From Flavobacterium sp. 9 (GTDB lineage Bacteria > Bacteroidota > Bacteroidia > Flavobacteriales > Flavobacteriaceae), in assembly GCF_002754195.1 (NCBI RefSeq), contig NZ_PEEU01000001.1:3224001-3288000 (forward strand): a stretch of 64,000 nucleotides of DNA, read 5' to 3'. Positions 24,381 through 33,964 of the stretch are shown here, in pieces. The notes under the pieces were generated by a model. It had not been told where the DNA came from and did no database searches. It saw only the letters and a program-made list of their open reading frames with translations. Numbering within the stretch: position 1 is the first letter of the stretch; the number at the start of each line of letters is the position of its first letter. The position numbers were made by a program, and so were the translations under genes.

Positions 24381-25421
24381 ATGCAAAAAATAAAAACAGC
24401 ACTATTATCATACGGAATGTCGGGGAAAGTTTTTCACGCACCATTTTTAAATATTCATCCGGGATTTGAATTATTAGGTTCTTGGGAAAGAAGCAAAAAA
24501 TTAATTCAGGAAGATTATCCAAGCGTAAAAAGTTATCCTTCAATAGATGATTTATTGGCAGATGATGTCGATTTGGTAATTGTAAATACACCAGTTGGAA
24601 CACATTTCGAATACGCTAAAAAAGTATTATTAGCAGGAAAACATGCCGTTGTCGAAAAAGCATTCACTACAACTGTTGCCGAAGCCGAAGAATTAGGAGC
24701 AATCGCAAAAGAGAAAGGATTGAAATTAGCCGTTTTTCAAAACAGAAGATGGGATAGTGATTTCAAAACCGTTCAGAAAATAATTAAAGAAGGAGTTTTA
24801 GGAGATTTGGTCGAAGCCGAATTTCATTTCGACAGATATAATCCTTTATTAAGTATAAAAGCACACAAAGAAACCGCAAATGACGGCGCCGGAATCCTGA
24901 AAGATTTAGGTCCGCATTTAATCGATCAGGCAGTTTGTTTATTTGGTTCACCAAAATCGGTTTTTGGAGATATTCGTTACACAAGAGATAATTCTTTAGT
25001 AGACGATTGGATTGATTTATTGCTGATTTACGAAAATTTCAGAGTGCGCCTAAAAGCAAGTTTCTTTGTTAGAGAAGCAAATCCGGCATATACGATTCAC
25101 GGAAAAAAAGGTTCTTTCTTAAAACCTCGTGGCGATGTTCAGGAAGACGAATTGAAACTCGGCAAAAAGCCAAACCTAGAATCCTGGGGAACAGAATCTG
25201 AAACCCTACAAGGACTTTTGCACACAGATATAGACGGAAAAGAAATCAGAGAGAAAATTCCAACACTTCAGGGAAATTACTTTTCGTTTTTTGAAGGAGT
25301 TTATGATTCGATTGCAAATAACAAAGTTGAACCAGTTACAGCACAAGACGGAGTAAAAGTCATGCAAATTATCGAAGCTGCAATCGCAAGTAATGCACAA
25401 CAAAAAGTCATTAATTTGTAG
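24381..25421 (+). CDS. Gfo/Idh/MocA family oxidoreductase
   Basis: A 346-residue NAD(P)-dependent dehydrogenase. The Rossmann start is KIKTALLSYGMSGKVFHAPFL; the family EKxx motif appears as HAVVEKAFTTTVAEAEEL; the C-terminal sheet domain contains NRRWDSDF, ETANDGAGILKDLGPHLIDQA (catalytic His region) and FVREANPAYTIHGKKGSFLKPRGD. The closest general group is the YdgJ/YvaA-like scyllo-inositol dehydrogenase type. The ATG at 24381 is preferred over the GTG at 24357, which would add eight polar residues. It is separated from the OYE gene by the palindrome. Confidence 0.85.
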   Translation: MQKIKTALLSYGMSGKVFHAPFLNIHPGFELLGSWERSKKLIQEDYPSVKSYPSIDDLLADDVDLVIVNTPVGTHFEYAKKVLLAGKHAVVEKAFTTTVAEAEELGAIAKEKGLKLAVFQNRRWDSDFKTVQKIIKEGVLGDLVEAEFHFDRYNPLLSIKAHKETANDGAGILKDLGPHLIDQAVCLFGSPKSVFGDIRYTRDNSLVDDWIDLLLIYENFRVRLKASFFVREANPAYTIHGKKGSFLKPRGDVQEDELKLGKKPNLESWGTESETLQGLLHTDIDGKEIREKIPTLQGNYFSFFEGVYDSIANNKVEPVTAQDGVKVMQIIEAAIASNAQQKVINL

Positions 25422-25428
25422 AAATTTA

Positions 25429-25470
25429 GCCCACAGATTTGGCGGATAAACGGATTATCACAGATTTGTT
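25429..25470. repeat. Half of a CGGATT-type intergenic repeat
   Basis: GCCCACAGATTTGGCGGATA and the following AACGGATTATCACAGATTT resemble one arm of the palindromes at 46960 and 58636, but no second arm is present. It looks like a decayed or partial copy. Confidence 0.55.
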
Positions 25471-25493
25471 TTAAGACAAATATTTTTCTGTAG

Positions 25494-25519
25494 AGACGCA
25501 CAGCAGTGCGTCTTTTTTT
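25494..25519 (+). terminator. Terminator after the Gfo/Idh/MocA gene
   Basis: AGACGCAC pairs with GTGCGTCT around AGCA, followed by seven T residues. A strong intrinsic terminator 72 bases after the stop codon. Confidence 0.85.
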
Positions 25520-25537
25520 ATGCGGACAGATAAAAAA

Positions 25538-25574
25538 CCTTAGTCCCTTAGTACCTCAGAACCTTAGTTCCTCA
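25538..25574. repeat. Short degenerate tandem repeat (CCTTAGT type)
   Basis: Four to five units of CCTTAGT, CCCTTAGTA, CCTCAGAA, CCTTAGTT and CCTC follow each other over 37 bases between the terminator and the MFS gene. No coding role. Confidence 0.5.
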
Positions 25575-25682
25575 AAAATTTATAAACATACAACGTTATA
25601 AATTCACGAACTAGTCGGGTTTTATCGTCTGTAAAATTGCTTTTTAGTACTTTTATGGTATTAAATCTAAAATGCATTCGCT

Positions 25683-26903
25683 TTGATCAATTTCAATCCA
25701 TTATCATTATTCCAAACCAAGGGGAAAATCAAGAAAGTCTATAGAGAGGCAAAAGCTTCTTATTTAAACCGAATTCGTTTTGCTGTTGGAATGTTTTATT
25801 TCGGAATGGGTTTGAGTTTTGCAACTTGGGCGAGTAGAATTCCGGATATTAAAACCGCCTTACATTTAACCGAAGGAGATCTTGGTTCGATACTTTTTGC
25901 GCTTCCAATGGGACAATTGGTAATTATGCCTTTTTCGGGAAAAATGGTAACCAAATTTGGGAGTCACCGTATTTTAGTTTTCTCCTTAATAATGTATGTT
26001 TTATGTCTTGCTAATTTAGGTTTGGCAACTTCAGCCTTACAATTATCGTTGGGTTTATTTCTGTTTGGATTATTTGGAAATCTAGCCAATATAGCCGTAA
26101 ATACACAAGGCGTTTATACAGAGGTTCTTTTTAGAAAAACCATCATGTCATCGTTTCACGGAATGTGGAGTTTTGCCGGATTTACAGGAGCTTTGGTTGG
26201 TTTAGGAATGCTGGCATTAAACCTCACGCCATTGCATCACTTTATAATTGTTGGAGGAATTGTTCTAATAATGATTGCTTTTAATTTTAAATTTTTGGTC
26301 AAAGCCAAAGAAAAAATTAAACATAAAACTTCTGAAAAGAAAAAACTATTTGTAAAACCGGATAGTGCCTTAATCTGGCTTGGTGTAATTGGTTTTTGCA
26401 GCATGGCAAGCGAAGGAGTAATGTTTGACTGGAGCGGAGTTTACTTTAAAGATGTCGTAAAAGCGCCCGGGCCATTAGTGATTTTAGGATACACTTCATT
26501 CATGATTATGATGGCGAGCGGAAGATTTTTAGGAGATGGATTAATCAATAAATTTGGTCGTGAACGTGTGATGCAAATTAGCGGAATCATGATTTCGGCA
26601 GGACTTTTTACAGCAGTATTTCTACCTTATATTATTCCTTGTACAATTGCTTTTATGGCAGTTGGTTTAGGAGTTGCTACAATTGTACCAACTGTTTACA
26701 GCATGGCAGGAAAAAATCCAACAGTTCCGCCAGGCGAAGCTTTAACCATAGTTTCAAGTGTAAGTTTTCTAGGTTTTTTAATGGGACCACCAGTTATTGG
26801 TCACATTGCAGAAACTTTTGGACTTAAATTTTCTTTTGCTTTTATAGGAGTTTTTGGTGTTTTGATTGCCTTTTTGGTATCTAAAATAAGAACTTCAGAA
26901 TAA
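25683..26903 (+). CDS. MFS transporter (YbjJ-like)
   Basis: About 406 residues with 12 predicted membrane helices; the first helix begins near residue 30 (RFAVGMFYFGMGLSFATWASRIPDIKTALHL) and includes the WxxRxPxI segment seen in YbjJ-type major facilitator proteins. A cytoplasmic loop rich in Lys (KAKEKIKHKTSEKKKLF) separates the two six-helix halves. The conserved loop between helices 2 and 3 appears as GKMVTKFGSHR. The start is a TTG at 25683; no upstream ATG is in frame, and the first in-frame ATG lies inside helix 1, so the TTG is the better choice. The substrate is unknown. Confidence 0.85.
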   Translation: MINFNPLSLFQTKGKIKKVYREAKASYLNRIRFAVGMFYFGMGLSFATWASRIPDIKTALHLTEGDLGSILFALPMGQLVIMPFSGKMVTKFGSHRILVFSLIMYVLCLANLGLATSALQLSLGLFLFGLFGNLANIAVNTQGVYTEVLFRKTIMSSFHGMWSFAGFTGALVGLGMLALNLTPLHHFIIVGGIVLIMIAFNFKFLVKAKEKIKHKTSEKKKLFVKPDSALIWLGVIGFCSMASEGVMFDWSGVYFKDVVKAPGPLVILGYTSFMIMMASGRFLGDGLINKFGRERVMQISGIMISAGLFTAVFLPYIIPCTIAFMAVGLGVATIVPTVYSMAGKNPTVPPGEALTIVSSVSFLGFLMGPPVIGHIAETFGLKFSFAFIGVFGVLIAFLVSKIRTSE

Positions 26904-27155
26904 TATCCCTCTCGGTAGAGCTTGTAGATCAAAGCAATAGATTTCTTTTTTAGTAAAAGTTAAAAATAAAGTAATTTCTTGTTAATTTTTTAATTACATT
27001 TGACTTCAAGTCACTATTTGTTTTGTTGATTTTGAATTTTGCACAACTTTTTTCCAGAAACCAATTTTATCTTTTGATGTAAAGATTAAAATGTTTTGAG
27101 AACCAAAGCATTTTTAATCTAAAAACTATTTATCAAAAATAAGTTGGGGATTTCC

Positions 27156-29993
27156 ATGGGAAAAAAATACGTGTTGCTTTTTATTTTATTGTCTTTTAAG
27201 GTTGCTTTTCCACAACAGGAAACCACATTCGTTGGAATAGTACTGGATTCGAAAACACAAAATCCTTTAGAAAATGTTGTTGTAAGTATTCAAAATTCGG
27301 CAGTGACGCAACTCACAAACAAAAGCGGAAAATTTGAATTACATTCTGTAAAAACAGGTGAACAATTGCTTTTACTGCACAGTCAGGGTTATAAAGATTT
27401 GCTTTTAAAAGTCCAGTCAAACCTTGGACGACAAGTAAATTTAGGAATACTTCAATTAGAAGATCGTTTTTCAGATGAAACACCTTCAGCCTTAATTTCT
27501 TTATTAGAAAGCGATTTGTCAGATGATAGCAGTTCATCAGAAATGACTTCCGGTTTATTACAATCCTCAAAAGATGCTTTCATGCAAGCTTCGGCTTTCA
27601 ATTGGGGTCAAGCCCGATTTAGAGTTCGCGGTTTAGACAGCGAAAACGGAACCATGATGTTAAATGGCATGGTGATGAACAAAATCTATGACGGAAGACC
27701 ACAATGGAGCAATTGGGGCGGTTTGAATAATGTACTTAGAAATCAGGAATTTTCTGTTGGAGCAGCAGCGTCAAACTATACATTTGGAGGTATTTTGGGA
27801 ACACAGCAAATATTTACCCGGGCTTCAACGTATAGAAAAGGCACTCAGCTTACCTTCTCAGGAAGCAATACAACTTACAATTTACGAGCAATTGGTACTT
27901 ATGTTTCAGGAATGAATGCTTCTGGTTGGGCTTATGCGATTTCGGCTGGAAAACGCTGGTCTGGAGAAGGCTATTTTGAAGGAACAAATTTTGATGCCGA
28001 ATCCTTTTTTATTAGCGTAGAAAGGAAATTAAACAAAAGACAATCTTTAAATTTTACCGGGTTTTATACACCAAGTTCTCGCGCAAAAAATTCGGCAAAC
28101 ACAAATGAAGTAACACAATTAACGAACGAGAAATACAATTCATATTGGGGTTTTCAGAATGATGAAAAACGAAACGCCAGAATTAAGAAAGTCGAAGAAC
28201 CGTTGTTAATGCTCAATCATTATTTTAAGATAAATGAAAAAACAAATCTGAATTCGAGCATAATGTATCAGTTTGGAAAAGTAGGAAACAGCACAATAGA
28301 TTATCAAAACGCAAACAGTCCGGATCCTAATTATTATCGAAAATTACCAAGTTATTACAGTTCTCTTTATGCAAAAGATAATGGAGAATTTTCGGGAGAA
28401 TTCACGCCGGATTATGAAAGTGCCGAGAAAAGCAGAATAGCGTTTCTGGAAAAGCCTCAAATAGATTGGGAAGCAATATATCAGGCAAATCAAAAGCCAA
28501 TTATAAATTCTAATGGAGTGATTACAGGCTATGAAGCTTCGCAAAGTCATTATGTTTTGTATGAAGATCGAACCGACGATAATACAATTGCGGCAAATTC
28601 AAATTTAAACATACAGCTTTCAGAAAATAGTGTTTTTGACGGCGGACTTACTTTTAGAAATTTAAAATCACATCAGTTTCAATATCTTTTAGATTTACTT
28701 GGAGGACAATATTTTGAAGACATAGACACTTTTTACAGCGGAAATGAAGGGCAATCAGATTTGCAGAATCCGAATCGTCAAGTAAAAGAAGGAGATATTT
28801 ATGGTTATAATTATAATTTTACAGCAACTACAATTGATGCTTTTACACAGTTTAAATTCTCTTATAATAAGGTTGATTTTTATTTAGGACAATCTTATTC
28901 CTTTTCAAATTATCAAAGAGAAGGATTGTATCAAAACGGAATTTACCCAACATCTTCTCTTGGAAAAAGTGAAAAAGTCAATTTTGAAAACTTTGGTTTT
29001 AAAGGCGGATTCACCTATAAAATTTCAGGAAAACAGTGGTTGTTTTTTAACGGAATGCATCTTACAAGAGCGCCATCACTTCGAAACACATTTTCGAATT
29101 CACGTTTAAATAATTCAATTGTTGACGGAATCGAAAATGAAAATATAAGTAGTGCCGAAGCGAATTATGTTTATCATTCTCCTAGTCTTAAAATGCGAGT
29201 TACAGGATATTATACTTTGATAAAAAATACAACCAAAACATCCTTTTTTTATGCCGAGGGAATTTTTGACAGAGGCGCAAGTTACAATAGTACAGATGCT
29301 TTTGTCAGTCAAACTTTAACTCATTTAGACAAGAAAAATATTGGGCTTGAACTGAGTTTTGAATATCAAATTTCGATAACATTAAAAACGACTTTTTCTG
29401 CTGCTTATGGCAATTATACCTACAATAGTAATCCAAATGTTTCAATAACAAATGATGCAAATGTAGCCAAAGGAGATAGTCAGGCAACTTTTGATTTTGG
29501 AGAATCTTATCTTAAAAATTACAAACAATCAGGAATGCCACAACAAGCTTATTCATTTGGATTGGAATATCGAGATCCAAAATATTGGTGGCTGGCATCG
29601 AATATTAATTATATGGCGGAAAGTTATATTGATGTTTCGCCTATTGCCAGAACAGCAAGGTTTTATAAAAATTCGATAAGTGGTCTTGTTTTTCCCGAAG
29701 CGACTGAAGAGCGCACATTTACATTACTAAAACAAGAAAAATTTGATCCAATGGTACTCTTAAATGTTTCCGGCGGCAAGTCCTGGCGAATCTCCCGAAA
29801 ATATATCGGACTTTTTGCGAGCATAAACAATGTCCTGGATTTAACCTATAAAACAGGTGGTTTTGAACAAGCCAGAAACGCCAATTTTAGAGCACTTAAT
29901 CAAGATGTATCAAGTGGAACACCATCATTTGGACCCAAATATTTTTACGGATATGGACGAACTTATTTCGTGAATCTGAGCATCAGTTTATAA
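27156..29993 (+). CDS. TonB-dependent receptor with carboxypeptidase-regulatory-like N-terminus
   Basis: A 945-residue outer-membrane receptor. It has a signal peptide (FKVAFPQQ cleavage near residue 21), a CarboxypepD_reg-like beta-sandwich (about 25-100: FVGIVLDSKTQNPLENVVVSIQNS, KSGKFELHSVKTGEQLLL), a plug domain (RFRVRGLDSENGTMMLNGMVMN, FGGILGTQQIFTR) and a 22-strand barrel ending in YFVNLSISL. The ATG at 27156 is preferred to the upstream TTG at 27144. The DUF5689 lipoprotein gene follows after 21 bases; such pairs import an unidentified nutrient or metal complex, the lipoprotein acting at the surface. No SusD homologue is present, so polysaccharide uptake is unlikely. Confidence 0.9.
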   Translation: MGKKYVLLFILLSFKVAFPQQETTFVGIVLDSKTQNPLENVVVSIQNSAVTQLTNKSGKFELHSVKTGEQLLLLHSQGYKDLLLKVQSNLGRQVNLGILQLEDRFSDETPSALISLLESDLSDDSSSSEMTSGLLQSSKDAFMQASAFNWGQARFRVRGLDSENGTMMLNGMVMNKIYDGRPQWSNWGGLNNVLRNQEFSVGAAASNYTFGGILGTQQIFTRASTYRKGTQLTFSGSNTTYNLRAIGTYVSGMNASGWAYAISAGKRWSGEGYFEGTNFDAESFFISVERKLNKRQSLNFTGFYTPSSRAKNSANTNEVTQLTNEKYNSYWGFQNDEKRNARIKKVEEPLLMLNHYFKINEKTNLNSSIMYQFGKVGNSTIDYQNANSPDPNYYRKLPSYYSSLYAKDNGEFSGEFTPDYESAEKSRIAFLEKPQIDWEAIYQANQKPIINSNGVITGYEASQSHYVLYEDRTDDNTIAANSNLNIQLSENSVFDGGLTFRNLKSHQFQYLLDLLGGQYFEDIDTFYSGNEGQSDLQNPNRQVKEGDIYGYNYNFTATTIDAFTQFKFSYNKVDFYLGQSYSFSNYQREGLYQNGIYPTSSLGKSEKVNFENFGFKGGFTYKISGKQWLFFNGMHLTRAPSLRNTFSNSRLNNSIVDGIENENISSAEANYVYHSPSLKMRVTGYYTLIKNTTKTSFFYAEGIFDRGASYNSTDAFVSQTLTHLDKKNIGLELSFEYQISITLKTTFSAAYGNYTYNSNPNVSITNDANVAKGDSQATFDFGESYLKNYKQSGMPQQAYSFGLEYRDPKYWWLASNINYMAESYIDVSPIARTARFYKNSISGLVFPEATEERTFTLLKQEKFDPMVLLNVSGGKSWRISRKYIGLFASINNVLDLTYKTGGFEQARNANFRALNQDVSSGTPSFGPKYFYGYGRTYFVNLSISL

Positions 29994-30014
29994 AATTTTA
30001 AAAACATATTTTTA

Positions 30015-31364
30015 ATGAAAAATAGAATCTTAATTCCCTTTTATACATTCTTATTCGTCTTTTTTTATAGTTGCAACAACGAAGTCGAAATTCCAAAATT
30101 GGCATGTACACAACCTGATTTGATCCTAAATCAAACCGTTCAAAAAGTGAAGGACATGTCAGGTTCAGTTCCTAAACAATACAGTTATAATGATGTAATT
30201 GAGGCATACGTTGTATCAAGTGATCAAGAAGGGAACTTTTTTAAGGCCATTTCATTTCAAACCTTGGCAACGCACCAAACACCAGCAATAGGATTCAGTA
30301 TTCCGGTTGATGTTTCAAACTCCTATATTGATTTTCGTATTGGAAATAAAGTTTACATAAAACTTAAAAATCAGTTTACAGATCTGTATTTTGAAGGTTT
30401 ACGCATCGGAAGTTTGTATGTAAGTAATGCCGGAGATCCAACAATTGGGAGGGTTTCGCAAAATGATTATAAAAATGTATTAAACGCTTCCTGTACTATT
30501 ATTGATGAAAGTCAATTGGTCCAGACGGTTTCTATCGAAGAAGCATTAAACGAAAGCAAACTCAATACATTAATAGAATTAACAAACGTGCAATTTACAG
30601 AAGCAGCAATTGGACGTCATTATTTTGAAGAATCAAATAATGTTGGAGGTTCTACAAATTGGAATTTAAGAGATAAAACAGGTAATCAAATTATATTCAG
30701 GACAAGTGGTTACGCCAGTTTTGCAGATCATTTTGTGCCCGAAGGAAGTGGAAAAGTCAGAGGGATATTGACAAAATTTGGATCAGACTATCAACTGATG
30801 ATTAGATCAGAAAAAGATGTGGAAATGAACGGCAAAAGAAACATTCCATTTTTTGATGAAGATTTTCAAACGGTAAAGAATAATGTGAATTTTGCTTTGC
30901 CGGGTTGGAGTAATATTGTGCAAAAAGCTTCAAAATTATGGAAAAGCATGTTGTATGCCGGAAACGGATATGCAGAGTTTAATACAACAAGTACAACAGC
31001 TGCCGAAAATATTGCATGGCTCGTAACTCCAAAAATAAACTTAGGCGATTATAAAAATGTGGTATTCTCTTTTAGAAGCGCGCAGCATGATTTAAAAGTG
31101 GATTCTCCGTTGAATTCGTTAGAAGTTTATGTGTCAACAGACTTTAACGGATCAAGTGTTACTAAAGCAAATTGGACAAAACTAGAGGCTAATTTTCCAT
31201 CATTGTCAACGCCTTCCCGACAGTTTATAAGCTCAGGGGGAATTGATTTGTCTTCGTATTCAGGAAATATTCATATTGCATTTAAGTACATCGGATCTGG
31301 AAAAGATAAAACCCTTAACGGTGCTTTTATGGTGGATGATGTTAGAATTTTTGGTGAAAAGTAG
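30015..31364 (+). CDS. DUF5689 domain lipoprotein with choice-of-anchor J domain
   Basis: A 449-residue lipoprotein (lipobox FYSC, Cys20). Residues about 35-275 are DUF5689, an OB-like region containing YSYNDVIEAYVVSSDQEGNFFKAISFQ and RIGNKVYIKLKNQFTDLYFEGLRIG. Residues about 285-449 are a choice-of-anchor-J-like beta-sandwich (FFDEDFQTVKNN, GWSNIVQKASKLWKS, AWLVTPKINLGDYKNVVFSFRSAQHD, NGAFMVDDVRIFG). It is co-transcribed with the TonB receptor and probably captures the ligand or caps the barrel on the cell surface. In relatives this pair is often close to extracellular nuclease genes; none is nearby here. Confidence 0.88.
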   Translation: MKNRILIPFYTFLFVFFYSCNNEVEIPKLACTQPDLILNQTVQKVKDMSGSVPKQYSYNDVIEAYVVSSDQEGNFFKAISFQTLATHQTPAIGFSIPVDVSNSYIDFRIGNKVYIKLKNQFTDLYFEGLRIGSLYVSNAGDPTIGRVSQNDYKNVLNASCTIIDESQLVQTVSIEEALNESKLNTLIELTNVQFTEAAIGRHYFEESNNVGGSTNWNLRDKTGNQIIFRTSGYASFADHFVPEGSGKVRGILTKFGSDYQLMIRSEKDVEMNGKRNIPFFDEDFQTVKNNVNFALPGWSNIVQKASKLWKSMLYAGNGYAEFNTTSTTAAENIAWLVTPKINLGDYKNVVFSFRSAQHDLKVDSPLNSLEVYVSTDFNGSSVTKANWTKLEANFPSLSTPSRQFISSGGIDLSSYSGNIHIAFKYIGSGKDKTLNGAFMVDDVRIFGEK

Positions 31365-31502
31365 GTTCTGTTTTCTTTAAAAATATATTTAAAGTGTTGA
31401 TTTTTAGATAATAATTTAATAGTGTACTGTTTTTGAGATTTAAACTGTTAAAATTTGATAGAATTTTGTATTTTGGTCATCCCAAACTAATACAAATACT
31501 AC

Positions 31503-32363
31503 ATGAAAACCTACTTTATCGCCATCATGATGATGGTTTTACCATGCATGCTGCACAGTCAGGACAGCCCCGTTCGATTAAAACAAATTAACATTGTTAA
31601 AACAAATTATCAAAACTCTAAAGATGGAGAAATCGTAAATAAAACAGTTGTGTTTAAAGACGGAAAAATCCAGACTATTACCACTTCAGATGTTATACAG
31701 CATTTCTTTTACAATCCTAAAGGATTGTTGGATATGACCGTAAAAGACAAAGTTGGAAGTGATTGGAAAGAAGTCGTAAACTACTCTTACGATGCAGATA
31801 ACAACATTACAAAATTTGTAAAGAAATATCAGGAAGGACCTGATTATATTACTAAAGTTGTAACCTTTGCTTATGAAGGTGCAAGGATAAAAGTAACAAC
31901 AAAAAAAAGTACAAATCATCAGAATTTAGTTGATGATATCGAATATATCGTCGAAAATGGGATTATCGTAAGACGTACTTCACGTGATAGAAATAAAGCA
32001 ATTATTGGTAAAATCGAATATGTTTATACCAATGATAATGTTGTAAAACATAAAGGTTTGGTTGGAGATAAAATTTCTAAAACCTATACTTTCGATGACA
32101 AAAAATCTGTAGATCAGTTAATTGTTCAAAGCCTTTTTGGGGATAATTATAAAGTAATTGTACCGATGATTTCTTATCATGAAGATGAATTTAGCTTTGA
32201 AGCAATCTCTTATAATAACGAAGTAAACTTTAGTCCATCGTCTACAGTTTTAGTTGCTGTAAGCAGAAAATACAAATACAATAAATTAAATTTTCCGATC
32301 TCATGTTCTCAAATTGAAGAAAATGGAATCGTAAAAACTGAAAAAACATTTATTTACGAATAA
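31503..32363 (+). CDS. Exported beta-repeat protein of unknown function
   Basis: A 286-residue protein with a signal peptide (MKTYFIAIMMMVLPCMLHSQ). The mature part is a ladder of short beta-hairpin units of YD-repeat flavour: HFFYNPKGLLDMTVKDK, VVNYSYDADNNITKFVKKY, VTFAYEGARIKVTTKKS, IEYVYTNDNVVKHKG, RKYKYNKLNFPISCSQIEENG, ending FIYE. Proteins of this type are common, secreted and uncharacterised in flavobacteria. It is monocistronic, between the DUF5689 gene and hflX. Confidence 0.7.
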   Translation: MKTYFIAIMMMVLPCMLHSQDSPVRLKQINIVKTNYQNSKDGEIVNKTVVFKDGKIQTITTSDVIQHFFYNPKGLLDMTVKDKVGSDWKEVVNYSYDADNNITKFVKKYQEGPDYITKVVTFAYEGARIKVTTKKSTNHQNLVDDIEYIVENGIIVRRTSRDRNKAIIGKIEYVYTNDNVVKHKGLVGDKISKTYTFDDKKSVDQLIVQSLFGDNYKVIVPMISYHEDEFSFEAISYNNEVNFSPSSTVLVAVSRKYKYNKLNFPISCSQIEENGIVKTEKTFIYE

Positions 32364-32530
32364 TTTTTGTCTTTCGACTTAATTAAAAACCATTTAAAAA
32401 TTAGATTTTATTGAGATTAAGTTCTTGATATTTTTAATTTTTAGATGGTTTCTGTTTTTAGACAACATGATAAAGTGCTAATAAGAACTTAAAAAAGAAA
32501 TTCTATAAGTGTTAGTACCTTACAAATCAT

Positions 32531-32538
32531 TAAATTTG
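32531..32538 (+). promoter_or_regulatory. -7 box of hflX
   Basis: TAAATTTG matches TAnnTTTG and ends 16 bases before the ATG. The -33 element is not clear. Confidence 0.45.
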
Positions 32539-32554
32539 CACCTTATTCAAAGCT

Positions 32555-33796
32555 ATGTTAGAAAAAGAAGTTATAAATTTTGAGAGAACAGCCATTGTTG
32601 GTATTGTAACTCAAAATCAAAGTGAGGAAAAACTTAACGAATATCTGGATGAATTGGAGTTTTTGACTTTTACCGCTGGAGGTGAAGTTATTAAACGCTT
32701 TTCGCAAAAAATGGAGCGTCCAAACCCAAAGACTTTTGTTGGAACAGGAAAAATAGAAGAAATCAATCTTTTTGTAAAAGAACATGATATATCGACTTTA
32801 ATATTTGATGACGAATTATCACCATCACAGCAAAAAAATATTTCTAAAATTATAGATTGTAAAATCTTAGACAGAACCAATTTGATTCTGGATATTTTTG
32901 CGCAAAGAGCCGAAACTTCATACGCAAGAACTCAGGTTGAGTTGGCGCAATGTATCTATTTATTGCCAAGACTTTCGGGATTATGGACACATCTTGAGCG
33001 TCAAAAAGGTGGTATTGGTATGCGTGGTCCCGGAGAAACGGAGATCGAAACAGATAGACGTATTGTACGTGACAGAATTTCGTTATTGAAAGATAAAATC
33101 GAAACGATCGATAAACAAATGGGTGTTCAACGAAGCAATCGTGGTGCTATGGTACGTGTTGCATTAGTTGGTTATACCAATGTTGGAAAATCGACTTTGA
33201 TGAATGCCGTAGGTAAAAGTGATGTTTTTGTTGAGAATAAATTATTTGCGACTCTGGATACCACGGTTCGAAAAGTGGTTATTAAAAACTTGCCATTTTT
33301 GCTTTCAGATACAGTAGGTTTTATTAGAAAACTGCCAACACAATTGGTTGATTCTTTCAAAAGTACACTTGATGAAGTTCGCGAAGCCGATTTATTGTTG
33401 CACATTGTAGACATTTCGCATCCTGATTTTGAAGATCATATTGAATCTGTAAATCAGACTTTGCAGGATATAAAAGCACATGAAAAACCTGTTATAATGG
33501 TTTTTAATAAAATCGATGCTTATAAACATTTGACGATTGATGAAGATGATTTGATGACAGAAAAAACACCAAGACATTATACACTTGATGAGTGGAAAAC
33601 AACTTGGATGCATCGTTTAGGCGAAGATAATGCATTGTTTATTTCGGCTACGAACAAAGAGAATTTTGAGGAGTTTAGAGAAAGAGTTTATGAAGCTGTT
33701 CGTCAGATTCATATCACGAGATTTCCTTATAATAAATTCTTGTATCCGGATTATAAAGATGCAATCGAAAAAGAAGAAGAACAAGATGAAGAATAA
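32555..33796 (+). CDS. hflX: GTPase HflX
   Basis: A 413-residue ribosome-splitting GTPase. The N-terminal HflX domain (residues about 12-195) has the GTGKIEEI and FDDELSPSQQKNI signatures and the RIGxRGPGETxxETDRR-type segment seen as GGIGMRGPGETEIETDRR. The G domain has G1 GYTNVGKST (206-214), G3 DTVGF, and G4 as NKID. A C-terminal acidic tail follows (KEEEQDEE). HflX rescues stalled or heat-damaged ribosomes. There is no hfq partner, as usual in Bacteroidota. Confidence 0.95.
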   Translation: MLEKEVINFERTAIVGIVTQNQSEEKLNEYLDELEFLTFTAGGEVIKRFSQKMERPNPKTFVGTGKIEEINLFVKEHDISTLIFDDELSPSQQKNISKIIDCKILDRTNLILDIFAQRAETSYARTQVELAQCIYLLPRLSGLWTHLERQKGGIGMRGPGETEIETDRRIVRDRISLLKDKIETIDKQMGVQRSNRGAMVRVALVGYTNVGKSTLMNAVGKSDVFVENKLFATLDTTVRKVVIKNLPFLLSDTVGFIRKLPTQLVDSFKSTLDEVREADLLLHIVDISHPDFEDHIESVNQTLQDIKAHEKPVIMVFNKIDAYKHLTIDEDDLMTEKTPRHYTLDEWKTTWMHRLGEDNALFISATNKENFEEFRERVYEAVRQIHITRFPYNKFLYPDYKDAIEKEEEQDEE

Positions 33797-33806
33797 ATAG
33801 AAATTT

Positions 33807-33950
33807 TTACCACAAAGAGGGCAAAGATTTTTATATTAAAGTATCTCCATAAAACACAAAGTTCGCAAAGCTAATTTTACATATAGCTTTGCGAACTTTG
33901 TGTTTAATAAGCGCAATCTACGAATAAGACCTTTGCGCTCCTTGCGGTAA
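33807..33950. repeat. Long intergenic palindrome, GCAAAG type
   Basis: The outer arms TTACCACAAAGAGGGCAAAG and its inverted partner ending CTCCTTGCGGTAA match at 17 of 20 positions. The inner arms AACACAAAGTTCGCAAAGCT and their exact complement flank a 10-base loop. It lies between convergent hflX and the DUF3078 gene and could act as a bidirectional terminator. Confidence 0.8.
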
Positions 33951-33964
33951 AATACAGTTTCAGA

